Source of the DNA: Desulfobacteraceae bacterium
Lineage (GTDB): Bacteria; Desulfobacterota; DSM-4660; Desulfatiglandales; Desulfatiglandaceae
Length of the DNA stretch: 43,169 bases
Reading direction: 5' to 3'
Assembly (NCBI GenBank): GCA_016783065.1
Contig: JADHXI010000008.1
Coordinates: 1-43,169, forward strand
Shown piece by piece: positions 1 to 9,800 of this stretch. Each line of letters begins with the position of its first letter. The first letter of the stretch is position 1. Under the pieces are notes generated by a model that saw only the letters and a program-made list of their open reading frames with translations, did not search any database and was not told the DNA's origin. The position numbers were made by a program, and so were the translations under genes.

Positions 1-191
1 AATTCCCTTATGTTGAAAGTCGGATAGGTCAGGGCAAAGAATTCTTCGGGGTTCTGGTAAACCGGTTTTGCCTTACCCATGATCACATCGTAAATATCGG
101 CCGCGAAAATGGATAATGACAGCTCACCAGATTTCAGGTCCTCACGTAACTGGACGACCTTGTGCCACGGTGTCCATGCCAGTTTGGTCAT
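1..191 (-). CDS. N-terminal fragment of a DUF499-type (anti-phage-associated) ATPase, truncated by the window edge
   Basis: Reverse complement from ATG at 191 reads MTKLAWTPWHKVVQLREDLKSGELSLSIFAADIYDVIMGKAKPVYQNPEEFFALTYPTFNIRE, with no stop to the edge. Resembles the N-terminus of DUF499 proteins. Starts 3 bp after the stop of the preceding gene. Confidence 0.75.
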   Translation of the reverse strand, partial: MTKLAWTPWHKVVQLREDLKSGELSLSIFAADIYDVIMGKAKPVYQNPEEFFALTYPTFNIRE

Positions 192-194
192 TTT

Positions 195-836
195 TCATTC
201 CTCCGGAAACCAGGTTTGCATTATTGCTTTGAATTTGTCGAATGCCGGATCAATGCACTTTTTTAAACTCACTCTTTCTGCTAACTGCCTGTAAAGAGAG
301 GCGGATTTTGCTTTCCTGGCAATTCTCAATGCTTCCTCAACGGCTTCTTTTGGGCGATTTGGTTTAGTTTCGTTCGCTTCCCTAAATCCTTGTTCAACCA
401 GCCAGGTTATCAAATCTGGTTGTCTTCCTTTCCACCCTAATACAGCATCCACGTGAGGCGATTCGCTCCAGACCCATACTTCCAGCTCTGGATCAAAAAC
501 GATGGCTGCGGCACGATCTCCCCAGCCATTGACGGATAATTGTTTTTCGACCATCTCCTCCAAATTATCTCTGGATAAATAGTCTTTGCCACATCCTTCC
601 CTGTCGAAAATAACCAGGGCATGTGCATACTGGTTGATGAACGGGCGCAAGAAATTGTGGCTATCCTGAAGGCATCCGGGATCATGCTCAAGGTGCCGAT
701 AAACATCATACTCTCCAGTTGTCAGTTTACGACTTCCAATCGCTCTGTGACGAGAGAGCAGGCCCCTTACGGAGAATTCGATATCTTGATCCGCTACAAG
801 AACAATGAGATCTTTCAGCACCAGATCATCTTTCAT
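195..836 (-). CDS. Small TOPRIM/DUF4276-like protein paired with an AAA ATPase
   Basis: 213 aa ORF with LIVLVADQDIEFSVRGLL and ALVIFDREGCGKD acidic motifs; 4-bp overlap with the upstream ATPase gene. Confidence 0.65.
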   Translation of the reverse strand: MKDDLVLKDLIVLVADQDIEFSVRGLLSRHRAIGSRKLTTGEYDVYRHLEHDPGCLQDSHNFLRPFINQYAHALVIFDREGCGKDYLSRDNLEEMVEKQLSVNGWGDRAAAIVFDPELEVWVWSESPHVDAVLGWKGRQPDLITWLVEQGFREANETKPNRPKEAVEEALRIARKAKSASLYRQLAERVSLKKCIDPAFDKFKAIMQTWFPEE

Positions 837-2086
837 CCCAGAACACCCCCGGCAAAAAGCACACCCAAATTGGTTTCACCTTTCCAGTCACGTAAAGCCG
901 GATGTTCCGTTCCTAAAACAATATCGGTCGCGCCGTTCTCCGTCTTGGAGAAGCATAGCACCTGGGATGCCTTAGCTATACTTAGAATGACCTGGGAATG
1001 AGTGGCCAGAAGGATTTGTGCATCATATACTGATGACAAGGATTGAAACATGGTTTCTACCGCACGGGGATGGATACCATTCTCCGGTTCCTCGATAAGA
1101 TAGATTCCTTCAAGCTCTGGAAGATAGGCAGGTATAGTCAGAGCCAAAAGCCTGAGAGTTCCATCCGAAACCATCCATGAAGGGACTTCTAAGTTATTCT
1201 CGTATTTTATTTGGAGGTAACGATGACGATCCTCTGGCCTTACAACTGTGTGAATATCTCTTAAATCGGGCAGAGCGGTTTTTATGTGCTGTAGCCAATC
1301 CTGAAATCGTTCAGGGGCATTATCCTTTAAAGAATGTATTACCCAAGGAAGGTTTGAACCATCTGGCCGGAACCTCTTTGGTTGGCCCGGAGGACTCGGC
1401 CTCCGCATAAATACGCTGTTAAGTACCAATCGCTGCACTCCCTCCACAAGTAGCGCTTTAAGCCATGTGGCTACTGGGAACTTGCTTTCATCATCTGGCA
1501 AATTGCCCAGTGCAGACTTACGAGGTCCGAGCTTGAAGGAATGATCCCATCCTTTTCCAGTTTCATCATAAAAATTATCATTTCCACCCTGGACCTTGTT
1601 GACTACTGTTTTGGTGTTCCTTTTGCCTTTTGGAGTAATTAGTGTTTGAGGGGGTTCTAACTCTATAGGAAAGAGTGAACGCTGAATATTGTAGCTGTCC
1701 TGATTAACTGATTCTTTGAGAAGGACTTTCTCAGACAGTATTGAGACTTCCCCTGTTTCCTGATCAATGCAAATACAGACTTCATATCTCACCTTGTCAT
1801 AGGAGCTCCTTTGAAGCAATTTGCGCCGTTCCCCTGGGATATCCAACTCCACAGCCAATTCAAAGCTATCTCCAGACCGCTGCCAAACAAGATCCTGGAA
1901 GTTTTGCGTCCGCTCATTGACTGCCGGCTCCAAACCATCTGAAACGATCTGGCCCAAAAAGGCCACAACATCGAGAAAAGTTGTCTTCCCACTTGCGTTT
2001 GGTCCTACCAAAACAAGGAATCTATTCAGACGTTGGTTTATATAGCGTAGACAGCGAAAATCGAGTGCTTCAATTAGACGTATCAT
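833..2086 (-). CDS. AAA family ATPase (OLD/RecF-like, AAA_15/AAA_21 type)
   Basis: Walker A GPNASGKT, Walker B IYLIEEPENGIHP, and LLATHSQVIL. Confidence 0.9.
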   Translation of the reverse strand: MIRLIEALDFRCLRYINQRLNRFLVLVGPNASGKTTFLDVVAFLGQIVSDGLEPAVNERTQNFQDLVWQRSGDSFELAVELDIPGERRKLLQRSSYDKVRYEVCICIDQETGEVSILSEKVLLKESVNQDSYNIQRSLFPIELEPPQTLITPKGKRNTKTVVNKVQGGNDNFYDETGKGWDHSFKLGPRKSALGNLPDDESKFPVATWLKALLVEGVQRLVLNSVFMRRPSPPGQPKRFRPDGSNLPWVIHSLKDNAPERFQDWLQHIKTALPDLRDIHTVVRPEDRHRYLQIKYENNLEVPSWMVSDGTLRLLALTIPAYLPELEGIYLIEEPENGIHPRAVETMFQSLSSVYDAQILLATHSQVILSIAKASQVLCFSKTENGATDIVLGTEHPALRDWKGETNLGVLFAGGVLG

Positions 2087-2104
2087 TATTCATTCTCCTT
2101 GGAA

Positions 2105-5100
2105 TCAGACACTTTGTTTGAACAGTTCTTTCTGCCTATCAGCAACGCTCACTCCTCTTGTCTTTAGATGATTGCTTATACTTTCAAGAATGGATCGTTC
2201 CTCGCTTCCTGTGTCTGCCAACTCAATGAGTGCCTGGAGAACCTGATGAAAGGTGTTGTTGCGAAACAGTGCCCGAGCTTCAAGATAATCATCAACTTTG
2301 ACCAGTTCACCCGACTTCCAGAGTTGCATCAGACGATGAACTTGATCTATTAAAGGGATCTCTCGTCGCTGGGCGTTTTTTTCATTGTCTTCCACCGGGA
2401 GAAAAGTCATTTGCGCTGCCTTTTCCTGAGCCTTAGCGCTATCAACAGCAGGGTCATACCCCATACTCTGACGTTTACGCTGTTTCCACTGTTTGAGCCT
2501 CAAAGTGCTCCCCGTTCCCCCGCCCATATCTTCATTCGAAGCTGTCTCTTCATCGGGTTCCGGTGCGTTCTTTCCACCCGTCTTTGCAAGGATATCAAAC
2601 TGATCAACCAGAGCACGATCCGTAAGCCCACAGGAAACAGCATACAGAATACAGGGGCCGGCCGGTGCATCCTTCATCCCAAAATCGTGCCGATGTAGCA
2701 GGTAATAGGTGGTCACATCATCTAACCCGCTTACCTCCTTTGACTCACCGTCATGGGAAAGCACCCGGCCAACAACAAAATCCACAACCATCCGCCGCAC
2801 ATGCCTGAGGAATTCCGACACTTCCATTAATTTACCCGGCTCATTCGCTTTTTTAACGACCGGATGCTTGCTATATGCCTCTAGGGCGGGCCCTGTTGCC
2901 GCCCAGACAAAGTCAGGACCACGAATCCCCGCATCCCAGAAGTCTCGTAATTGTGTTTTGATATTTCCCCGCATTTCTTCGAGGACTTTGTTATCCCAGC
3001 CCGGGTGGGCAGTGTCGGAGCGTTTTTTGCAGACTATCCAGACGGACGATGCCAGAGATGCTGTTGTTATAGCGTTTGTTCGATTCCCACGTTCTGTCTG
3101 AATAGGCCAACTACCATTTACAACGAAGCCAGCTCGAACGATAGCGGAGACTAAGGTTTCCCAAGCATTTGGATATTTATTTGCAAACACCAAAACAAAA
3201 CGACCATTATTTTTTAGCACGGACTTACAGCGAGTAAAAACTTGAGCCATTCCATTTTCATAAGCAAGTTTTGATAGTATCTTGTTGCCATGGTATGCAC
3301 CTGGATCATCTATTAGTTCGCCGTCTTGCTTTTCTCTATCCCAGTTAGGAGATAACTCCCCTTTGAATACTTGACGAATATCATCTGATAAGTCATTTAG
3401 AGATCGCGAAAGCCAAACATAGAAAAAATTCATTAGGTCAGCGTAAGGTATAGCGTCATAATAGGGAGGATCAGTGAACACCAAATCAAACTCTTCAGGT
3501 GATCCTTTAAGTTTAATAGCTGATTGATTAGTGATATTTACCTCATTTGTATCTTTGATGCCTTCTAGTATCGAAGATAAAGCTAAAGCTGACCAGTTTA
3601 AGGAACTGGCATAGCCTCCTGCTGTTTGCGACAAAATGTTAGTTTCACACCAATCCCAAGCCCATGAGAATGCAAAACGAGCAAAGGTCCCTCTTATAGC
3701 CTCAAGTCCAACAATCCAAGTTGCTAAAGAGCTGTTGTAATCGGCGATCTTATCTATGCAAATACTCAGATAAGATGTTAGTGCTTCAACCCATATATCA
3801 TTATACTGACCCTTGAAAATATCATAGCGGGCTTTATGTAATTTAGAAATAAAGGTTGTCAGGCTAAGAAGTTGTCTGAATGAGAATAGGTCGGGCCACT
3901 TTCTGAGACCATATCCTGGTAATTGAGAACCAACTGCTCTATGTCTATCCGGCTTTGGCAGTGGTTCAGATGGAATACCAAATTTGCTGCGATCAACAAA
4001 TTTATTCAAGTTGTATTCAGATTCCTCCGCAATTTTGACTTCAAGACAAGTTGGCAGGCGATATTGTTTTCCCTTTTGCCCATCCACCACCACTGCTGTC
4101 ATGGTAGCCCCGAGCCTTCCACCCTTACCCTCTAAACGTATATCCTCCATAGTCATGATGGATGGACAGCAAGGACATTGAGCTCCAGAGCGTGACATTG
4201 TCCCTGCACCAATTCTCTTGTCATGCTCCCTTCTTTGTGCAGCATTACCGCCGTTTATCGGAACATCATTCTGTATTCCGAATACAACCCCCGTTTTATC
4301 TTTGTTATGTTCCATGGTAAGGAGAACCCGCTTATTGGCTTTTTTACAGAGCCAACGGGTTTTAAGAAGGGGAACGGTTCCACGGCAGTTTTTGCACTTT
4401 ACTGTTCGTGCCCAGAGGTAGGCGACTGTCGGCTTGGCAATCCATCGGGGCTTGGCTTTGTCCTCAAGGTATTTCTCGTCAAACTCGGCGTTGAGGGCAT
4501 CAATATCCGGGGCTCCATCATCTCGCAGTGGAACAAGTTTCATTTTCTTTTTTTTATACTTCTTGCCAATGTTCTTAATCGGTTCAAAATCGGCATAGGT
4601 GGGATAATATTTCGCTAAATCCTTCCTGGCTTGATTGAGCATCCATTTGCCCCATGCACGTACATGCCATGCCAGATCGGCTTCCAGCAAGGGATCTCCA
4701 CCGTGAAAATTTTCAAGTACAAACTGTTTATTTTCTTTAAGCCCCAGTTTTTCAAGCTGTGTGCGCAGCAAAGCCCCTTTGAATCCCTGTGACTTAAAAA
4801 AGGCCTCCATGAAATCACAGTCTTTTAAAATGAAATCGGGAAGAAGCCGTTTTTGGCCTGCAAGCTTTTGAGGATATTCTAAAGTACACTTCAGGATAAA
4901 CCACGCAACAGGGTTTATGTCGATTGAAGTGGCCTCACATCCTAAACGCATTGCTTCAAGTGGAATCGCTCCGCCCCCGGCAAAAGGGTCCAGAACTTTT
5001 GGGGCTCTTCCGCCGTAAGCCTTCTTTATTTCCTCCCGAAACCAGTCGAGGGTTTCCTTGTTCTCTGTCTCCCTTTTCCAGTGGAGGATTCCGCCAATTG

Positions 5101-5392
5101 TTTCCTCCTTGATATTCTCCACGATCTTGCCCGAAGGCATCTTCTTTCTTTCTATTTTTTCAACAACCCTCCCTCCGATTTTTTCCACAAGTTTTTTGCG
5201 TTTTTTGGGATCGCCAGGGTCTGGTAAAAGGGTAGCAATTAATGCAGCGCGGCATGCTGCCAGGGGTCTTCTTGCCGGCCAGATATGCAGCGTTGAAATG
5301 TGCCCATGTCGTACATTCTTCTCATGTACAGAATCCAGTGATGCCTGTTTAAGAGGAAAGGCATGTTCAATTAGGCGGGGTTTGTCATCCAT
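2105..5392 (-). CDS. DUF1156 domain-containing DNA adenine methyltransferase
   Basis: 1095 aa. N-terminal FPLKQASLDSVHEKNVRHGHISTLHIWPARRPLAACRAALIATLLPDP, VLDPFAGGGAIPLEAMRLG SAM motif, FTDPPYYDAIPYADLMNFFYVWL catalytic motif. Confidence 0.93.
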   Translation of the reverse strand: MDDKPRLIEHAFPLKQASLDSVHEKNVRHGHISTLHIWPARRPLAACRAALIATLLPDPGDPKKRKKLVEKIGGRVVEKIERKKMPSGKIVENIKEETIGGILHWKRETENKETLDWFREEIKKAYGGRAPKVLDPFAGGGAIPLEAMRLGCEATSIDINPVAWFILKCTLEYPQKLAGQKRLLPDFILKDCDFMEAFFKSQGFKGALLRTQLEKLGLKENKQFVLENFHGGDPLLEADLAWHVRAWGKWMLNQARKDLAKYYPTYADFEPIKNIGKKYKKKKMKLVPLRDDGAPDIDALNAEFDEKYLEDKAKPRWIAKPTVAYLWARTVKCKNCRGTVPLLKTRWLCKKANKRVLLTMEHNKDKTGVVFGIQNDVPINGGNAAQRREHDKRIGAGTMSRSGAQCPCCPSIMTMEDIRLEGKGGRLGATMTAVVVDGQKGKQYRLPTCLEVKIAEESEYNLNKFVDRSKFGIPSEPLPKPDRHRAVGSQLPGYGLRKWPDLFSFRQLLSLTTFISKLHKARYDIFKGQYNDIWVEALTSYLSICIDKIADYNSSLATWIVGLEAIRGTFARFAFSWAWDWCETNILSQTAGGYASSLNWSALALSSILEGIKDTNEVNITNQSAIKLKGSPEEFDLVFTDPPYYDAIPYADLMNFFYVWLSRSLNDLSDDIRQVFKGELSPNWDREKQDGELIDDPGAYHGNKILSKLAYENGMAQVFTRCKSVLKNNGRFVLVFANKYPNAWETLVSAIVRAGFVVNGSWPIQTERGNRTNAITTASLASSVWIVCKKRSDTAHPGWDNKVLEEMRGNIKTQLRDFWDAGIRGPDFVWAATGPALEAYSKHPVVKKANEPGKLMEVSEFLRHVRRMVVDFVVGRVLSHDGESKEVSGLDDVTTYYLLHRHDFGMKDAPAGPCILYAVSCGLTDRALVDQFDILAKTGGKNAPEPDEETASNEDMGGGTGSTLRLKQWKQRKRQSMGYDPAVDSAKAQEKAAQMTFLPVEDNEKNAQRREIPLIDQVHRLMQLWKSGELVKVDDYLEARALFRNNTFHQVLQALIELADTGSEERSILESISNHLKTRGVSVADRQKELFKQSV

Positions 5393-5418
5393 ACTCTACA
5401 CTCTCACAATACATTCTT

Positions 5419-5472
5419 CCACGGAATACACGGAAGATAAAAAAATTCTGTGTCTTTCCGTTTATTCCGTGG
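5419..5472. repeat. Short inverted repeat of CACGGAA units (family C, copy 1)
   Basis: CCACGGAATACACGGAA (5419-5435) versus TTCCGTTTATTCCGTGG (5456-5472): 17-bp arms, one mismatch. Confidence 0.85.
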
Positions 5473-6703
5473 GCTCAATCTTTTTTTCTTTCCACAGCCT
5501 CAGGATAAACCGCTCACCATCCTCGATCAGGTCCGGCTCTGTTCCATTATGCTCCCGCATTCCTTTTATGATCTTGCGGGGGATCCCCATGCCCATATGT
5601 TCCAAATAGCCATAGTCCCTCATGACATCCTTGAGTAACTGGTTCCTCGCAGTGCGGCACCCTACTCGCATTCTCTCTGTTGTAATACCATTATGTAATT
5701 TACCAGGAGATATAACCTCAAGCCGGTCTGAATAAATGGAAAGTTCAATATCCGTACCTGAAAGCAGGTAATCCCGGTGAACCACTGCGTTCACAATGGC
5801 TTCGCGAATTACTTCCTCGGGATAATCATGCCGCTCTGTACGAATGGTTCCGTCTTTTAAGGATGCATTAACCCCTGTATTGCGTCTGATGAAGTAAACG
5901 GCCTGCTCTACCAAACCCGGATCAATGATCTCGATACCATCATCTTTTTGTTGAAAAAGGCCCAGTATAGGTCCTCTCAGTTGAGCTCTCTCAAGGGCGG
6001 CGTAGTCCTTTTCAAGACCCGGGTAGGCTACTGCATCAATTGCGGATTGTGGCAGATAACGGTATGGTTTTTTCCCAAAAAGGAGTAAGCCTGCTAAGGT
6101 GCATGGAGAATAATCCCCTTCATCTCTGAGAATTTCAGTGTTTATAAGCAGACTTCGCAACTCCTTCTCATCCTGAGGCAATTCCTGATTGCGGATGCGT
6201 TTAAAATATTCACGGACTCTTCTGATATCCAAATCGGCAACGGAGGAGCCTCCAACAGGACGGATTTCGAGTCTGAAGGCCCCTCGCTGCTGGAAAAGGC
6301 GCTCTAATTCCTCTTTGCTCGCCTCTCTGCTTTGGCTTCCAACCCGAATATAATATGTGGAATGATTGTTATACCAGACATGGTGAACCGTCCAGCCTAA
6401 ATCCACTCTAACCACGGCCACATTCTTGCCTGGTTCAACATCGCGGATAATCTCGAAGTAAGGGACAATCTCCGGACGGATTTTGTCCCGACATGTTGTC
6501 ATAACCCACTCCTCGATATCTGAACGTGATATGCCGGTAACGGTCCCGTCATCCTCAACACCAAGGAAAACACTACCGCCATCCAGATTGACAAACGCCA
6601 CCAGTTCTTTTGCGAGGCCGCGGTTATCGATGGTATCACGCTTGAATTCAACACCGGAGTTCTCTCCATTTATTAGTATTTCTAAAAATTCGGTTTTAGT
6701 CAT
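5462..6703 (-). CDS. AlbA_2 (Schlafen-type) putative DNA-binding + C-terminal HATPase_c_4-type ATP-binding protein
   Basis: ENSGVEFKRDTIDNRGLAKELVAFVNLDGGSVFLGVEDDGTVTGI and EEVIREAIVNAVVHRDY...SDRLEVISPGKL motifs. Confidence 0.9.
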   Translation of the reverse strand: MTKTEFLEILINGENSGVEFKRDTIDNRGLAKELVAFVNLDGGSVFLGVEDDGTVTGISRSDIEEWVMTTCRDKIRPEIVPYFEIIRDVEPGKNVAVVRVDLGWTVHHVWYNNHSTYYIRVGSQSREASKEELERLFQQRGAFRLEIRPVGGSSVADLDIRRVREYFKRIRNQELPQDEKELRSLLINTEILRDEGDYSPCTLAGLLLFGKKPYRYLPQSAIDAVAYPGLEKDYAALERAQLRGPILGLFQQKDDGIEIIDPGLVEQAVYFIRRNTGVNASLKDGTIRTERHDYPEEVIREAIVNAVVHRDYLLSGTDIELSIYSDRLEVISPGKLHNGITTERMRVGCRTARNQLLKDVMRDYGYLEHMGMGIPRKIIKGMREHNGTEPDLIEDGERFILRLWKEKKIEPTE

Positions 6704-6734
6704 TATTGACCTCCTCAGAATTCATTAGAACTCT

Positions 6735-6810
6735 TACGGAACACACGGAATCACACGGAAACACGGAATAAAGAATTTGGTTTTTCTGTGTCTTTCCGTG
6801 TATTCCGTGG
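6735..6810. repeat. Inverted repeat of tandem CACGGAA units (family C, copy 2)
   Basis: Left ACGGAACACACGGAATCACACGGAAACACGGAAT, right TTTCCGTGTATTCCGTGG (ends 6810). Confidence 0.85.
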
Positions 6811-6812
6811 GC

Positions 6813-9800
6813 TTAGTTTATTCCTGGCTCCCCTGCTGAAAATATCTCGCTTTCGTTGATGACAACCCCTCCCTTCGCCTTCACAATAAGCCTTGAAAAA
6901 GGATCCTGGATCCTTATTAATCTTGGATGAGTACTGGCACAGTTATATACCACGTAGAGCCAATATGTGTCACGGAGATTGCAAGCCTTAACCCATTCAT
7001 TCTCCGAAATGTCAATGTCCCCAACACCGGCGCGACCTTTTACCTCGATATCTCTTTCTTCATTATTTGGACGGATAGATAAGAGATCAAATCCAGGCCA
7101 ATCCAGCAAACCAGCTTCGCGAGCGCGCGAGGGATTTGATACATCCTTCACAACGGCTCCTTCGGCCTCTTCAAAGGACCAGGCAACTTTTACAGCAATA
7201 TCTTCAATGGCATTATCATGTCGTTTTTTATCTTCAGGATCACTTGACGGGACAACAAGCGCATGGACAAGAAATTCTACATGATTAGGCACAATCAATT
7301 CCGGCTCGCGCCTCAATATCGTGATATCCTTTTCCCTCAACTGAGATATCTGTCGCTGGCGTTCTTTGATTTGGGTTAATTCAATTTTTGATTTCGCATC
7401 GCCCGCATGAGCTTTTTTTGAAAGCTCTATCCTGCGTCCTGCAAGTTCGGCCTCCTGGTAATGATATCCACGCCTGACAAAATCTTCGCGTTCCGGCAGT
7501 GTATTGAACAAAACCTGTTTATGCTCTCCGGCAAGACCATGGGCAATTGTTTCAAATGCATAATCCTTTGCACGGTTTATTGCATCATTAACCGTGGCTG
7601 CGAAACGAATGGCAGAGGGCGGTAATCCTTTACTTCCTTTTAAGAGAAGAAGGTATTCCAGAGGACATTCCTCTACCAAATTATCCTGCCCCTGCTTTAA
7701 ACCCGCCAACCGGTATTCAATAATTTCGCTATGCTCAAAAGGCCTGAAGTTTGGATCGGCTTCTCGCTCTATCCTCAATAAGGCCAAGTGAAAGAAATAG
7801 GGCTTTTTTGCATTTGGATCCAGAAAGATTCCGCCTCTCAAGGCATCGTTGCCATACCGTTCGTAAATATGTTCGCATAAAGTATCAAAAATAATTTCGC
7901 CAGGATGCAGAAACACGGCGGCGGCGTTTTCCCGATTTCTATCGACAGTAAAGAGATTTTGAAGCTGGTAGGGATAAGTTTCAATTGCTGGCCAAAGAAA
8001 ATCAAGGGCACCGGCCCGACCTGCTCGAAGAGAGAATATTTCATCCAAATCCCCTTCAATGTTAATATTCAAAATCACGGCTGAATTTTGAACGAATCGA
8101 CGCACATATCCCGGCAAGAGACGACAGTAAATTTCCTGTTCCAGACTATCTCTTAACCTTTTCAATTCTTTGCTGACATCACCACCTTCTCCATAGAGAG
8201 TACGCTCACGTTCCTCTATGGCCTTGATTTGTTCTTTGGTGAGTTTGCCTTCAATAGTCTTCTCAATCTCCTTAGTGCTTTCCCCGGTGACAGCCATTTC
8301 CATGTATTCTTTTATGGAAAGGTCCTCAAAGACCCGACCAATCACATCGAAAACCTTACCCGATTGAAGTTGTTTTCGTATTCTTTCAAGCTTATCGAGC
8401 AAAGTTTTAAGAACACGCCCTTCACGCGTTTTACCGGCAACAAGATTGATGATAATAACAGGATCATGTTTTTGGCCGTAGCGATGGATTCGACCCATCC
8501 GCTGTTCCAGACGAGCAGGATTCCATGGGATATCGTAATTGATCATTATCCAGCAAAACTGAAGATTAATTCCTTCACCCGCTGCGTCAGTAGCCACCAA
8601 ATATCTGGCGCCACCTTCATTATCCGTCTTCCGGAAAAATTCAACCTGGGCGTCGCGCTCCTGATAATCCATGCCGCCGTGAATTTGGGCAACTTTCCCA
8701 GTATATCCCAGGCCTTCCAATCTGCGGACAAGGAAATTGAGCGTATCCCGATGCTCGGTAAATATGATGAATTTTTCATCCCTGTATTTGGGATCAGCGA
8801 GTATCTCTCGCAGTTTTTCAAATTTGGATTCATCTCTTGTTTCGTAGACTTGCCGTGCAAGATCCAGCAGTTCTCTGACTCTCTGGCGTTCTACCTCCAG
8901 TTCTGCCAGGTTGGCCGCAATTAAGCCACCAAGGGCCAGTTCTTCAACGGTGTCGTGCTCTTCTTGCCCTTCTTCCACATGCTCTTCATCCGCTGTCTTG
9001 CTAAAGATTACATCCTCAAGTTCATCCAACCTTCTCTGTTGTGCTGCCAACTGTTCTAATGTGATTTTTCCCGATTCAATATCGGCAATGATCTGTTCAA
9101 GCTTTCCTATACGTCTTTCAAACGAACGTATTAGCGCATATGTAGAGCTTGCCAGCCGTCGCTGGAAGATACTCATTGCGAAGCGGGCAGCCGCACGATT
9201 CAATAACCGAGCCTTATTGTAGTAGGATTGAATATAACGGGTGGTCGCATCATAGAGCGTCTGTTCACTGACCTCACCCTGAGAAAGATCGTAACTTAAA
9301 GTATCGGAAGCGCGATCTGGATAGATGCGGGTCCCGTCATAGTGAACCATTTCCTCTTTGGTTCTTCTAATGAAATGGCGTTTGCGGGCTTCTTTTGGAT
9401 ACGCTGAAAATGCCTCATAGGTGGAGAGAATAGCAGGTTCCAATAAACGCCAGATGCAGTAATAAGGAAAATCCTTTCCCATGTGAGGTGTGGCTGTCAG
9501 CAATAATAGATGGCGAGCACTCCACGGAAGTCTCCATCGCTGCTTATCACTATCAACACCTGCCAACGCACGAGCCAAAAGATACCGGTCTGTCGCACGG
9601 AATGTACCATCCGGATCTTTACGTGCCGAAAGTTTGTGTGACTCATCAAAAATTACTAAATCGTAAGGCTCGACCCCGGCTTCCTGGAGCCTGCTAAACA
9701 TCCGTTCACCAGCTAAAGTATCAATACTAACAATCAACAGATCACTTTGTTCTTCCTTGAACGGATTGCCCGAACGGGCATCACTGCCCTTAACAACCCG

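Noticed and set aside
5058-5609. 183-aa plus-strand ORF
   Set aside because: Antisense to the DUF1156 and AlbA_2 genes, with composition typical of shadow ORFs.
8229-8924. 231-aa plus-strand ORF
   Set aside because: Fully antisense to the SNF2 helicase coding sequence, which has clear conserved motifs.
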